From Pseudomonas violetae (GTDB lineage: Bacteria; Pseudomonadota; Gammaproteobacteria; Pseudomonadales; Pseudomonadaceae), in the NCBI RefSeq assembly GCF_023072615.1, contig NZ_JAKNRW010000017.1, forward strand, positions 1 to 64,000: a DNA stretch of 64,000 nucleotides. Reading direction: 5' to 3'. Numbering within the stretch: position 1 is the first letter of the stretch; every line of letters starts with the position of its first letter. This document shows, in pieces, positions 1 through 8,902 of the stretch. The position numbers and the translations under genes were made by a program. The notes under the pieces are model-generated. The model ran no database searches, was not told the origin of the DNA, and worked only from the letters and a program-made list of their open reading frames with translations.

Positions 1-821
1 CAACCGGCCAACCCGGCGCCGATCACCACGGCATGCCGGTCCCCCGGCAGGGGCAGCGGACGCGCGAACCACGGTTTGATCACGGCCGGCGGGGCCGCCT
101 CTTGCGGCCATCCGAGAAACACTCCCCGCAAGATTTCCCATTTGTGCCCGATGCCGGGTGTACGCTTCATCTTGAAGCCCGCCGCATTCAGCAGACGGCG
201 TACCCAACCGGTACTGGTAAAGGTACTGATAGTCGAGCCGGGCGCTGCCAGGCGGGCCAGTTCGGCAAACAGCTCGGCGGTCCACATGTCGGGATTTTTT
301 GCCGGGGCGAAGCCGTCGAGAAACCAGGCATCAATTTGCGCGTCCAGTTGCGGCAACTGTTCGAGCGCGTCGCCGATCAGCAACGTCAGCGTGACGCGGC
401 CGTTATCCAGGACAAGTCGCTGGAAACCTTGATGGATTGCCACGTATTGCGCCAACAGTTGATCGGCGAACGGCTTGAGCTCCGGCCACAACGCCAATGC
501 TCGCTGCAGGTCCGGCAGGCTCAGCGGGTATTTTTCGACGCTGACGAAATGTAACCGCACGCCCTGCGCTGCGTGTTGCTCGAACAACTGCCAGGCGCAG
601 AGAAAGTTCAGGCCGGTGCCAAATCCAGTCTCGCCAATCACCAGCCGCTCACCGGCCTGCAGCGTGGCAAAACGCTCACGCAAAGCGTTTTGCTCAAGGA
701 ATACGTAGCGGGTTTCATCAAGGCCCGACAGATCGGAAAAATACACGTCGTCGAACACCCGCGAACGCGGGAGTCCCTGGTCGTCCCAGTCGAGCTGGGC
801 GTGGGGTAATTCGGCTTTCAT
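1..821 (-). CDS. mnmC: Bifunctional tRNA mnm5s2U modification protein MnmC (5' part, runs off the window)
   Basis: MnmC carries out the last two steps of 5-methylaminomethyl-2-thiouridine synthesis at tRNA position 34. An N-terminal SAM methyltransferase is fused to a C-terminal FAD oxidoreductase. Reading leftward from ATG at 821, the protein starts MKAELPHAQLDWDDQG. It then shows the methyltransferase glycine loop GETGFGTGLNF near residues 65-75. At the window edge it reaches AVVIGAGLAG, the dinucleotide-binding motif that opens the FAD domain. About 273 residues are present and the rest lies outside the window. It is divergent from pap with a gap of about 190 bp. The N-terminal sequence is distinctive for the family, so the identification is strong. 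Confidence 0.9.
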   Translation of the reverse strand, partial: MKAELPHAQLDWDDQGLPRSRVFDDVYFSDLSGLDETRYVFLEQNALRERFATLQAGERLVIGETGFGTGLNFLCAWQLFEQHAAQGVRLHFVSVEKYPLSLPDLQRALALWPELKPFADQLLAQYVAIHQGFQRLVLDNGRVTLTLLIGDALEQLPQLDAQIDAWFLDGFAPAKNPDMWTAELFAELARLAAPGSTISTFTSTGWVRRLLNAAGFKMKRTPGIGHKWEILRGVFLGWPQEAAPPAVIKPWFARPLPLPGDRHAVVIGAGLAG

Positions 822-1012
822 GGCAGGCTCGGCATCGGCAAGGCGGCCATTCTAGCTGATCGGAGTGGTAATGCCCGATCGCTGGTTTCATAGGTGCGCG
901 GATTAACCTGTAGCAGTTGCTACCAAGAACGTTGTTGCTCCGCACAAGGGATTTCTTCCACGGTAAACGGGTCAATCCGCTAGTCTTGCTCAATCCGGGA
1001 AGGGAGCCATCC

Positions 1013-2518
1013 ATGTTCGAATCTGCTGAAATCGGTCATTTCATCGATAAAGAAACCTACGATGCCGAAGTGCCGGCGCTGCGCGAAGCATTGCTTGAAG
1101 CGCAGTTTGAACTCCAGCAGCAGCAACGTTTTCCGGTCATCGTCCTGATCAACGGCATCGAAGGTGCCGGTAAGGGTGAGACGGTCAAGCTGCTCAATGA
1201 GTGGATGGACCCGCGACTGATCGAAGTGCGCACCTTTGATCAGCAAACCGACGAGGAGCTGGCCCGTCCACCAGCCTGGCGCTACTGGCGGATGCTGCCG
1301 GCCAAGGGCCGCATGGGGATTTTCTTTGGCAACTGGTACAGCCAGATGCTCCAGGGGCGAGTCCATGGGGAGTTCAAGAATCCGCGGCTCGACCAGGCCA
1401 TCAATGCCGCCGAGCGTCTGGAAAAGATGCTGTGCGACGAAGGCGCGCTGATCTTCAAGTTCTGGTTTCACCTGTCCAAGAAACAGATGAAGGCTCGCCT
1501 CAAGGCGCTGGCGGACGACCCCTTGCACAGCTGGCGCATCAGCCCGCTGGACTGGCAGCAATCGCAGACCTACGACAAGTTCGTCAAATACGGGGAGCGG
1601 ATCATGCGCCGGACCAGCCGTGACTATGCGCCCTGGCATGTGATCGAAGGCGTCGACCCGAACTATCGCAGCCTGGCGGTAGGGCGGATTCTGCTCGCTG
1701 GCCTGCAAGTTGCCCTCGAACGATCAACGCTTCACCCGGAAAAAGTCAACGCCGCGCCACTGCCCACCAGCGTCGATCAATTGAATCTGCTCGACAGCCT
1801 GGACTTGACTCTGCGCCTGGACAAGGATGACTACGAAGAACAATTGATCACCGAGCAGGCACGATTCTCTGGCCTGATGCGCGATAAACGCATGCGCCGC
1901 CACGCGCTTGTCGCAGTCTTTGAAGGTAATGATGCTGCGGGCAAGGGTGGGGCGATTCGCCGGGTGGCGGCGGCCCTGGATCCGCGTCAGTACAATATTG
2001 TGCCGATTGGCGCACCGACCGAAGAAGAGCGGGCTCAACCGTACTTGTGGCGGTTTTGGCGGCATATCCCGGCCAAGGGCAAGTTCACCGTGTTTGATCG
2101 CTCATGGTACGGGCGGGTGCTGGTGGAGCGAATTGAAGGCTTCTGCCCCCCGGGGGACTGGTTGCGGGCCTACAGCGAGATCAATGACTTCGAAGAGCAG
2201 ATCGTCGATTCAGGAGTGATCGTGGTCAAGTTCTGGCTGGCCATCGACAAGCAGACTCAGTTGGAGCGTTTCCAGGCTCGTGAGGAGATTCCCTTCAAGC
2301 GCTTCAAGATCACCGAAGACGACTGGCGCAACCGCGACCAATGGGATGCCTATCGTGCGGCGGTGGGTGACATGGTGGATCGCACCAGCACCGATATCTC
2401 GCTGTGGACGTTGGTGGAAGCCAATGACAAGCGCTGGGCGCGGGTCAAGGTACTGCGCACTATTAACGGCGCGCTGGAGGCGGCGTTTGAAAAGTCCGAC
2501 CGCAAGGACAAGAAGTGA
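1013..2518 (+). CDS. pap: Polyphosphate:AMP phosphotransferase (two-domain PPK2)
   Basis: This enzyme transfers phosphate from polyphosphate to AMP, giving ADP, and so recycles nucleotides at the expense of polyP. The 501-residue protein has two tandem PPK2 domains, the fused class known for Pap. Each has its own P-loop: GIEGAGKGE in the N-terminal half and GNDAAGKGG in the C-terminal half. Both halves also carry the paired WRYWRMLPAKG / WRFWRHIPAKG lid-type motif. The second domain contains FDRSWYGRVLVERIEG, typical of the active PPK2 core. The ATG at 1013 follows AGGGA; the open frame reaches back to 917 but lacks a ribosome site there. A thiolase gene follows in the same direction, behind a strong hairpin. 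Confidence 0.92.
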   Translation: MFESAEIGHFIDKETYDAEVPALREALLEAQFELQQQQRFPVIVLINGIEGAGKGETVKLLNEWMDPRLIEVRTFDQQTDEELARPPAWRYWRMLPAKGRMGIFFGNWYSQMLQGRVHGEFKNPRLDQAINAAERLEKMLCDEGALIFKFWFHLSKKQMKARLKALADDPLHSWRISPLDWQQSQTYDKFVKYGERIMRRTSRDYAPWHVIEGVDPNYRSLAVGRILLAGLQVALERSTLHPEKVNAAPLPTSVDQLNLLDSLDLTLRLDKDDYEEQLITEQARFSGLMRDKRMRRHALVAVFEGNDAAGKGGAIRRVAAALDPRQYNIVPIGAPTEEERAQPYLWRFWRHIPAKGKFTVFDRSWYGRVLVERIEGFCPPGDWLRAYSEINDFEEQIVDSGVIVVKFWLAIDKQTQLERFQAREEIPFKRFKITEDDWRNRDQWDAYRAAVGDMVDRTSTDISLWTLVEANDKRWARVKVLRTINGALEAAFEKSDRKDKK

Positions 2519-2556
2519 ACCGATGGTTGCGCATACGCGAGATGAATGATTGTCGC

Positions 2557-2602
2557 TGTCGGTTATGTGGTGGGCTTATGCTCAGCCCACTTTCTACCGA
2601 CA
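2557..2602 (+). other. Strong two-tier hairpin between pap and the thiolase gene
   Basis: TGTCGGT (2557-2563) pairs with ACCGACA (2596-2602), and inside it GTGGGCT (2570-2576) pairs with AGCCCAC (2584-2590). The structure ends about 9 nt before the AATGAGG ribosome site of the downstream gene. There is no T-run, so it is not a classical terminator. It could stabilise or separate the two messages. Confidence 0.5.
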
Positions 2603-2620
2603 ACAATAATGAGGTATGCC

Positions 2621-3805
2621 ATGCGTGAAGTGGTGATCGTCGACAGCGTACGGACCGGCCTGGCCAAATCCTTTCGCGGTAAATTCAACCAGACCCGTCC
2701 CGACGACATGGCGGCCCATTGCGTCAACGCCTTGCTGGCGCGCTCGGGCATTGATCCGGCCAGTGTCGAGGACTGTATCGTCGGCGCCGGTTCCAACGAA
2801 GGTGCCCAGGGCTACAACATCGGCCGCAATGTGGCAGTGTTGTCGCGCTTGGGCATCGGTACCGCGGGCATGACCCTCAACCGCTTCTGTTCGTCGGGCT
2901 TGCAGGCAATCGCCATCGCCGCCAACCAGATCGCTTCGGGCTGCAGCGACATCATCGTTGCGGGTGGCGTCGAGTCGATCAGCCTGACCATGAAGAGCGT
3001 CAACACCGACAACCTGATCAACCCGCTGCTCAAGGAGCAGGTGCCCGGCATCTATTTCCCCATGGGCCAGACCGCCGAGATCGTCGCACGTCGTTATAAC
3101 GTCAGCCGCGAAGAACAGGATCTGTATGCGCTGCAGAGTCAGCAGCGTACGGCGCAGGCCCAGGCTGCCGGGCTTTTCGACGACGAAATCGCACCGATGG
3201 CGGTAAAATACCGGGTCGAGGACAAGACTACCGGTGAGGCGCAGATCCTCGACGGCATCGTCGATCGCGACGACTGCAATCGTCCGGACACCACGCTGGC
3301 AAGCCTGGCGGGTTTGAAACCAGTGTTTGCCGATGACGGTTCGGTAACGGCCGGCAACTCTTCGCAGCTGTCCGACGGTGCTTCGATGACCCTGGTCATG
3401 AGCCTGGAAAAAGCCCTGGAACTGGGATTGAAGCCCAAGGCGTTCTTCCGCGGCTTCACCGTGGCGGGTTGCGAGCCTGATGAGATGGGCATAGGCCCTG
3501 TGTTTTCGGTGCCGAAACTGCTCAAGGCCAAAGGGTTGAAAGTGGCCGATATTGACCTGTGGGAACTCAACGAAGCGTTCGCTTCGCAGTGCCTTTACAG
3601 CCGCAACCGGCTGGAGATCGATAACGAAAGGTACAACGTCAACGGCGGCTCGATTTCCATCGGTCACCCGTTCGGCATGACCGGTTCGCGGCAGGTCGGG
3701 CATCTGGTGCGTGAATTGCAGCGGCGCAATCTGCGGTATGGCGTGGTGACCATGTGCGTCGGCGGGGGAATGGGGGCTACGGGGTTGTTTGAAGCGGTAC
3801 TTTAA
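2621..3805 (+). CDS. Acetyl-CoA C-acyltransferase (thiolase)
   Basis: Thiolases cleave or form the carbon-carbon bond of 3-ketoacyl-CoA; in the degradative direction this is the last step of a beta-oxidation turn. The 394-residue protein shows the nucleophile cysteine in NRFCSSGLQAI near residue 90, the GGSISIGHPFGMTGSR histidine motif, and the C-terminal base cysteine in CVGGGMGATGLFE. ATG 2621 follows GAGG at good spacing. Length and motifs fit the acetyl-CoA acetyltransferase/FadI class, but substrate chain length cannot be read from the sequence. It sits downstream of pap, as recalled for PA3454 beside PA3455. Confidence 0.9.
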   Translation: MREVVIVDSVRTGLAKSFRGKFNQTRPDDMAAHCVNALLARSGIDPASVEDCIVGAGSNEGAQGYNIGRNVAVLSRLGIGTAGMTLNRFCSSGLQAIAIAANQIASGCSDIIVAGGVESISLTMKSVNTDNLINPLLKEQVPGIYFPMGQTAEIVARRYNVSREEQDLYALQSQQRTAQAQAAGLFDDEIAPMAVKYRVEDKTTGEAQILDGIVDRDDCNRPDTTLASLAGLKPVFADDGSVTAGNSSQLSDGASMTLVMSLEKALELGLKPKAFFRGFTVAGCEPDEMGIGPVFSVPKLLKAKGLKVADIDLWELNEAFASQCLYSRNRLEIDNERYNVNGGSISIGHPFGMTGSRQVGHLVRELQRRNLRYGVVTMCVGGGMGATGLFEAVL

Positions 3806-3833
3806 TGACCTGCCCCTGTAGGGGTAGTTAAAT

Positions 3834-3930
3834 AGCCTTCGCAGGCCCGCTCTCCCAGCTTTTTGTGGTGTTCACATGTTTTGCGATCATCACCCCATGA
3901 CTGCAGGAGCGGGCTCGCTCGCGAATGGCT
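3834..3930. repeat. Degenerate inverted REP pair
   Basis: The left copy (3834-3857) and right copy (about 3903-3930, GGAGCGGGCTCGCTCGCGAATGGCT) are inverted, imperfect versions of the P. fluorescens REP core. The right copy abuts the stop codon of the leftward DUF6316 gene, so the pair may also act as its transcript end. Confidence 0.6.
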
Positions 3931-4135
3931 ACACCTCGGACTGATGCCGGGCACTCATCTTCTGCATCCGCTCGATATAATCCCGAACCCCCTGCGCTGC
4001 CACCTCAGCATTTCCATACGGCCCCTCCAGCGTGTTTTCCCGGGTACTGAAATACAATTCCCCGTTAACTCGACACAACCGGTCGCTGCGAAAATGCGTA
4101 GCGGGGGCGTTGTCCTGGGCGCGCATGCCGTACAT
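3929..4135 (-). CDS. DUF6316 family small protein
   Basis: This is a 68-residue conserved pseudomonad protein of unknown function. It contains MRAQDNAPATHFRSDRLC, then GELYFSTRENTLEGPYG, and ends in a helical YIERMQKM segment; I recognise this as the DUF6316 pattern. The start is set by AGGAG placed 7 nt upstream of ATG 4135, although the frame stays open to 4210. No signal peptide or membrane segment is visible. The EamA gene diverges from it, and the stop codon abuts a REP element. No function is proposed. Confidence 0.75.
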   Translation of the reverse strand: MYGMRAQDNAPATHFRSDRLCRVNGELYFSTRENTLEGPYGNAEVAAQGVRDYIERMQKMSARHQSEV

Positions 4136-4331
4136 GGGGTTCTCCTGGAAGGGCAGTCCTTTGGTGGATCCAATCAGCATATGTCTGAACCCCTTGCAGT
4201 GTCCAACCAACCGATCGACGGCATGCGGCCTGCACAGTTACGTGCGCGGCAAGCCGCAAACTGTGCCTGTGTACCTTCAGTGCATGCGCCTAGAATGACC
4301 GTTCTTGCCGTCTGGCCTTGTTGAGGTACGC

Positions 4332-5291
4332 ATGCACATTTCATCCGGTCGCTGGGTCTACGGTCTGTTTCTGGCCTTGTTGACCGCGCTGTTGTGGGGA
4401 ATCCTGCCGATCAAGCTCAAACAAGTACTGCTGGTGATGGACCCGGTGACGGTGACATGGTTTCGCCTGATGGTATCCGGGAGCTGTCTGTTCATCTACC
4501 TGGCGGCGACCAGGCGCTTGCCGAGTCGCAAAGTACTCGGCCCACGCGGTGGATGGCTGGTGCTGATGGCCGTGCTGGGCCTGGTCGGCAACTATGTGCT
4601 GTACCTGATGGGCCTGAACCTGCTGAGCCCCGGCACTGCCCAGTTGGTCGTGCAGATGGGCCCGATCATGTTGCTGATTGCCAGTCTGTTTGTGTTCAAG
4701 GAGCGTTTCAGCGTAGGGCAGGGGATCGGGCTGCTGGTGCTGCTGATCGGCTTCGTGCTGTTTTTCAACCAGCGCCTGGGTGAGTTGCTCACTTCCCTGA
4801 GCGATTACACCGCCGGCGTCTTGCTGGTACTGCTGGCATCTACGGTCTGGACCTTTTATGCCTTGGGGCAGAAGCAATTACTGACGGTATGGAATTCGCT
4901 GCAAGTGATGATGGTGATCTACCTGTTCTGCGGGTTGTTGCTGACACCCTGGGTGCAGCCGCTGGAAGTGCTGCAACTGAGCCCGCTGCAGGGTTGGTTG
5001 CTGCTGGCCTGCTGCATGAACACATTATTTGCCTACGGTGCGTTTGCAGAAGCGCTGGCGCATTGGGAGGCTTCGCGGGTGAGCGCGACGCTGGCGATCA
5101 CGCCGTTGGTAACCTTCGCTGCAGTAGCCGTGGCCGCATGGCTCTGGCCGGAGTATGTGCATGCCGAGACGATCAATGGCCTGGGATATGGCGGAGCCGT
5201 GCTGGTGGTGTTGGGCTCGGCGCTGGTGGCGTTGGGGCCGTCGTTGATTGCCGGGCTTCGGGCGCGTCGGGCGCGGCTGGCAGCCAGCTAG
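4332..5291 (+). CDS. EamA/DMT-family inner-membrane transporter
   Basis: This 319-residue, strongly hydrophobic protein has about ten membrane segments in two repeated halves, as in the drug/metabolite transporter superfamily. Features include the N-terminal LTALLWGILPIKLKQVL, LGLVGNYVLYLMGLNLLSPGTAQLV in the first half, and AYGAFAEALAHWEASRVSAT in the second. GAGG precedes ATG 4332 by 5 nt; an in-frame start at 4305 is less likely. It is convergent with fumC across a short hairpin-forming spacer. The substrate is unknown; family members export amino acids or metabolites. Confidence 0.85.
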   Translation: MHISSGRWVYGLFLALLTALLWGILPIKLKQVLLVMDPVTVTWFRLMVSGSCLFIYLAATRRLPSRKVLGPRGGWLVLMAVLGLVGNYVLYLMGLNLLSPGTAQLVVQMGPIMLLIASLFVFKERFSVGQGIGLLVLLIGFVLFFNQRLGELLTSLSDYTAGVLLVLLASTVWTFYALGQKQLLTVWNSLQVMMVIYLFCGLLLTPWVQPLEVLQLSPLQGWLLLACCMNTLFAYGAFAEALAHWEASRVSATLAITPLVTFAAVAVAAWLWPEYVHAETINGLGYGGAVLVVLGSALVALGPSLIAGLRARRARLAAS

Positions 5292-5298
5292 ACCGCCT

Positions 5299-5334
5299 GA
5301 TCGTTCGTCGCGGGGCTTGCCCACGATGAACGAC
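5299..5334. repeat. REP-like hairpin between convergent genes
   Basis: GATCGTTCGTCGCGGGG, then CTTG, then CCCACGATGAACGA folds into an imperfect stem-loop and contains the REP core CGCGGGGCTTGCCC. It lies between the ends of the EamA and fumC genes and could terminate both. Confidence 0.5.
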
Positions 5335-5352
5335 TTCCAGGCGCTACATCAC

Positions 5353-6747
5353 TTAACCCTTGGCCCCTGCCTCCAGCATATTCTCCGGCCGCACCCAGGC
5401 ATCAAACTCGTCACTTGTCAGATAGCCCAGTTGCAACGCCGCCTCACGCAAAGTCAGCCCTTCGCCATAAGCCTTCTTGGCAATCTCTGCAGACTTGTCA
5501 TAACCGATATGCGGATTCAGCGCTGTTACCAGCATCAACCCACGCTCCAGATGTTCAGCCATTTTCTGTGCGTCCGGTTCAAGTCCCGCGATGCAATGCT
5601 GCTGGAAGTTGCTGCAGCCATCGCCCAGCAGGCGGATCGATTGCAGCAGGTTGTGGATGATCACCGGCTTGAACACGTTCAGCTGCAGGTGCCCCTGGCT
5701 CGCCGCAAAGCCGATCGCCACGTCATTGCCCATGACCTGGCAGGCCAGCATCGATAAGGCCTCGCACTGGGTTGGATTGACCTTGCCAGGCATGATCGAA
5801 CTGCCCGGCTCGTTGGCGGGCAGCTTCACTTCGGCCAAACCGGCTCGCGGCCCCGAGGCCAGCAGGCGCAGGTCGTTGGCAATTTTCATCAGGGTTACGG
5901 CAAGCGTCTTCAACGCGCCAGACAAGGTGGTCAAAGGCTCATGCCCGGCCAGCGCGGCAAATTTGTTAGGCGCCGTGACAAATGGCAGGCCGGAGAGGGC
6001 AGCCAGTTCGGCAGCGATTGCTTCGCCAAAACCATGGGGCGAATTCAGGCCGGTGCCGACCGCAGTGCCGCCTTGAGCCAATTCACAGACTGCAGGCAAC
6101 GCGCTGCGGATCGCTCGTTCGGCGTAATCCAATTGTGCGATAAATGCCGACAGTTCCTGGCCGAAGGTGATTGGCGTGGCATCCATCATGTGGGTACGCC
6201 CGGTCTTGACCAGTTTCATGTGCCGGGCGGACAGCTCGGCCAGTCCGCCGGACAGTTCGCTGATCGCCGGCAGTAGATGCTGTTGCACCGCTTGGGCCGC
6301 TGCAATGTGCATGGCTGTGGGGAAGCAGTCGTTGGAACTCTGGGAGCGGTTGACATGATCGTTGGGATGAACCGGCGACTTGCCACCGCGTGGGTTGCCG
6401 GCCAGTTCGTTAGCGCGACCGGCGATCACCTCATTGACGTTCATGTTGCTCTGGGTACCGCTGCCGGTCTGCCAGACCACCAGCGGGAATTGATCGTCGT
6501 GGCTGCCGTCGAGCACTTCGTCGGCCGCCTGTTCGATCAGGCGGGCAATGTCGGGCGGCACGTCACCGTTGCGGTCATTGACCCGTGCGGCGGCTTTTTT
6601 GATCAAGGCCAGCGCATGCAGCACCGCCATCGGCATGCGTTCGTTGCCAATCGCGAAGTTGACCAGCGAGCGTTGCGTTTGAGCGCCCCAGTAGGCCTCA
6701 TCCGGGACTTCAACCTGGCCGAGGCTGTCGGTTTCGATACGGCTCAT
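5353..6747 (-). CDS. fumC: Class II fumarate hydratase
   Basis: This enzyme interconverts fumarate and L-malate in the TCA cycle and needs no iron-sulfur cluster. The 464-residue protein matches the usual class II length. It carries the superfamily signature GSSIMPGKVNPTQCE, the TGSGTQSNMNVNEV substrate-binding motif, and GRTHMMDATPITFGQE with the catalytic-region histidine. ATG 6747 (MSRIETDSLGQVEV) has AGGAG 8 nt upstream. From memory this place in the gene order corresponds to the second P. aeruginosa fumC (PA0854), not the iron-regulated one next to sodM. DUF2059 and bolA genes diverge from it. Confidence 0.95.
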   Translation of the reverse strand: MSRIETDSLGQVEVPDEAYWGAQTQRSLVNFAIGNERMPMAVLHALALIKKAAARVNDRNGDVPPDIARLIEQAADEVLDGSHDDQFPLVVWQTGSGTQSNMNVNEVIAGRANELAGNPRGGKSPVHPNDHVNRSQSSNDCFPTAMHIAAAQAVQQHLLPAISELSGGLAELSARHMKLVKTGRTHMMDATPITFGQELSAFIAQLDYAERAIRSALPAVCELAQGGTAVGTGLNSPHGFGEAIAAELAALSGLPFVTAPNKFAALAGHEPLTTLSGALKTLAVTLMKIANDLRLLASGPRAGLAEVKLPANEPGSSIMPGKVNPTQCEALSMLACQVMGNDVAIGFAASQGHLQLNVFKPVIIHNLLQSIRLLGDGCSNFQQHCIAGLEPDAQKMAEHLERGLMLVTALNPHIGYDKSAEIAKKAYGEGLTLREAALQLGYLTSDEFDAWVRPENMLEAGAKG

Positions 6748-6939
6748 CGTGCACACTCCTGTAGGTCAGTTAGCGCAGTTTAGGCCGCGATCGCCTGCAG
6801 TGGTTCCATCAGTGTCGCATTTGGGGTCTGGCCCCCTCTAATTAATGGCTCACAAGGCGTGGGGTTGAGTGACACACTTTTTTAGGCGCAGAATGGACGC
6901 CCTTGGGGTTTTACCTCGCCTGCTAGAAAAGGAAACTCG

Positions 6940-7461
6940 ATGACTCGTCTTCGCGCCATCTGTACCGCGGTTGCACTGGTTTGCGCCAGCGGCCCTGTTT
7001 TTGCCGATACCGCCAGCCACAACGCCAGTGCCGAGACTTTCCTGACCCTGGCGCACGCTGACAAACTGGGTACTCCGGTGTACATGCAAGTGCAGCAAAT
7101 GTTTGCCCAGCGCTTTCAACAGACCAAAGCCCCTGAGTCGAAAAAAGCCCTGTTGGAAACCTACCAGGCCAAGGCCAATGCTGCTCTGGACCAAGCCATT
7201 GGCTGGAATAAGCTGAAGCCCGACATGGTTAAGCTCTACACCACGAATTTCAGTGAATCGGAGCTCAAGGATCTGGTTGCCTTCTACCAGTCGCCACTGG
7301 GCAAGAAAGTCTTGGAAAAAATGCCGCAGCTGACTCAGCAATCGGCTCAGATGACTCAGGCCAAGCTGGAAAGCGCTGTACCTGTCGTCAACAAGCTGCT
7401 GGCTGACATGACTGCGGAGCTCGAGCCTAAGGGCGCCGCTCCTGCCAAGAAAAAGCCTTAA
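6940..7461 (+). CDS. DUF2059 domain-containing exported protein
   Basis: This 173-residue protein has a clear Sec signal peptide: MTRLRAI, a hydrophobic stretch, and VFA before DT, with cleavage near residue 23. The mature part is helical. It contains DMVKLYTTNFSESELKDL followed by AFYQSPLGKKVLEKMPQL, the hallmark of DUF2059, a periplasmic family without a settled function. It ends in a basic AKKKP tail. AAAGGAA precedes ATG 6940. bolA follows after 12 bp, so the two are probably cotranscribed. Confidence 0.85.
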   Translation: MTRLRAICTAVALVCASGPVFADTASHNASAETFLTLAHADKLGTPVYMQVQQMFAQRFQQTKAPESKKALLETYQAKANAALDQAIGWNKLKPDMVKLYTTNFSESELKDLVAFYQSPLGKKVLEKMPQLTQQSAQMTQAKLESAVPVVNKLLADMTAELEPKGAAPAKKKP

Positions 7462-7473
7462 GCGGAGGCGGGT

Positions 7474-7773
7474 ATGACCATGCAACAACGCATTGAATCG
7501 ACGCTAGGCCTGTTACAGCCCGAGCACCTGCAAGTGCTGGATGAGAGCCACATGCACAGTCGTGGGTTGCAGACTCACTTCAAGGCTGTGATCGTCAGCC
7601 AGCAGTTTGAAGGGCTCATGCGCGTCAAGCGTCACCAGAAAGTCTATGGCACGCTTGGCGAGCTGATGGGCGAGTTTCATGCGTTGGCGTTGCATACCTA
7701 CACCCCTGAGGAATGGGCACAGATGGACGAGGCCCCGGCCTCGCCGACCTGTGCAGGCGGTGGCAAGCATTAG
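7474..7773 (+). CDS. BolA family protein
   Basis: This is a 99-residue class II KH-fold protein. It contains DESHMHSRG, a [2Fe-2S]-ligand-type loop with histidines, then FKAVIVSQQFEGLMRVKRHQ and the conserved ALALHTYTPEEW segment. BolA proteins work with monothiol glutaredoxins in iron-sulfur trafficking and influence envelope morphology. GGAGG precedes ATG 7474. The C-terminal tail (PASPTCAGGGKH) is family-variable. Gene order places it between a DUF2059 gene and trhO, as I recall for PA0857. Confidence 0.9.
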   Translation: MTMQQRIESTLGLLQPEHLQVLDESHMHSRGLQTHFKAVIVSQQFEGLMRVKRHQKVYGTLGELMGEFHALALHTYTPEEWAQMDEAPASPTCAGGGKH

Positions 7774-7837
7774 GATCAGAAGATCTTTCGAACGAGGCCC
7801 GAACCTGCGCCAGCTCCTGCAGGACATCGCATTCCAA

Positions 7838-7868
7838 GGTAGGAGCTGCCGCAGGCGGCGATCTTTTT
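7838..7868 (+). repeat. Single REP element (GTAGGAGCTGCCGCAGG type)
   Basis: GTAGGAGCTGCCGCAGGCGGCGATCTTTTT is one copy of the second REP family in this window; the paired form is at 34122-34198. It sits between bolA and the terminator ahead of trhO. Confidence 0.7.
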
Positions 7869-7882
7869 GCTAGAATCCGCAA

Positions 7883-7909
7883 CGCGCCGCCACCCGGCGC
7901 GTTTTTTTT
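7883..7909 (+). terminator. Rho-independent terminator upstream of trhO
   Basis: CGCGCCG (7883-7889), loop CCACC, CGGCGCG (7895-7901), then eight T. It probably ends the bolA transcript; trhO begins 48 nt later and would need its own promoter or readthrough. Confidence 0.85.
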
Positions 7910-7956
7910 GAATCCGGTTCACCCCTTACGAGGGTAGCCACCTGGAGAAACACCCG

Positions 7957-8898
7957 ATGACACAACAGATTGTTGTGGCGGCACTGTACAAGTTCGTCAC
8001 CCTGGAAGATTACGTCGCCCTGCGCGAGCCCCTGCTGCAGGCGATGGTCGACAACGCCATCAAGGGCACGCTGCTGATTGCCGAAGAAGGCATCAATGGC
8101 ACCGTATCCGGCAGCCGCGAAGGTATTGACGGGCTGATGGCCTGGCTCAAGAACGACCCGCGCATGGACGATATCGATCACAAGGAATCATATTGCGACG
8201 AGCAGCCGTTCTACCGCACCAAGGTCAAGCTGAAGAAAGAAATCGTCACCCTCGGCGTCGAAGGCGTGGACCCGAACAAAAAAGTCGGTACCTACGTTGA
8301 TCCAGAGAACTGGAACGCACTGATCAGCGACCCTGAAGTGCTGTTGATCGACACCCGCAACGACTACGAAGTGGCCATTGGCACCTTCGAAGGGGCCATC
8401 GACCCGAAGACCACCAGCTTTCGCGAATTCCCGGACTACATCAAGGAACACTTCGACCCGGCCGTGCACAAGAAGGTCGCGATGTTCTGCACCGGCGGCA
8501 TTCGATGCGAAAAGGCTTCGAGCTACATGCTCAGCCAGGGCTTTGACGAGGTCTATCACCTTAAGGGTGGCATCCTGAAGTACCTCGAGGAGGTGCCGCA
8601 GGAAGAAACCAAATGGCAGGGCGACTGTTTCGTTTTCGACAACCGGGTCACGGTGCGCCACGACCTGAGCGAAGGCGACTACGATCAATGTCATGCCTGC
8701 CGCACCCCTGTGAGTGTGCAAGACCGTGTATCCGAGCATTACGTGCCAGGCATCAGTTGCCCGCATTGCTGGGATAAGCTGAGCGAGAAAACTCGCCGTA
8801 GCGCCATCGATCGGCAGAAGCAGATCGAACTGGCGAGGGCGCGCAACATGCCTCATCCGATCGGCTACAACTACAAGCAAACCCCTACAGAGGCTTGA
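7957..8898 (+). CDS. trhO: Oxygen-dependent tRNA uridine(34) hydroxylase TrhO
   Basis: TrhO (formerly YceA) makes 5-hydroxyuridine at the wobble position, the precursor of cmo5U-type modifications, using oxygen. The 313-residue protein has the N-terminal UPF0176 domain (EEGINGTVSGSREGI). A rhodanese domain follows with the cysteine loop FCTGGIRCEKAS near residues 180-185. The C-terminal part is cysteine-rich (CHACRTPV and CPHCW). GGAG lies upstream of ATG 7957. The DsbA-like gene follows 4 bp after the stop, so cotranscription is likely. Confidence 0.93.
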   Translation: MTQQIVVAALYKFVTLEDYVALREPLLQAMVDNAIKGTLLIAEEGINGTVSGSREGIDGLMAWLKNDPRMDDIDHKESYCDEQPFYRTKVKLKKEIVTLGVEGVDPNKKVGTYVDPENWNALISDPEVLLIDTRNDYEVAIGTFEGAIDPKTTSFREFPDYIKEHFDPAVHKKVAMFCTGGIRCEKASSYMLSQGFDEVYHLKGGILKYLEEVPQEETKWQGDCFVFDNRVTVRHDLSEGDYDQCHACRTPVSVQDRVSEHYVPGISCPHCWDKLSEKTRRSAIDRQKQIELARARNMPHPIGYNYKQTPTEA

Positions 8899-8902
8899 TC
8901 CC

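Noticed and set aside
2594..3703. 369-codon open frame antisense to the thiolase gene
   Set aside because: Shadow frame; the thiolase motifs on the plus strand explain the openness.
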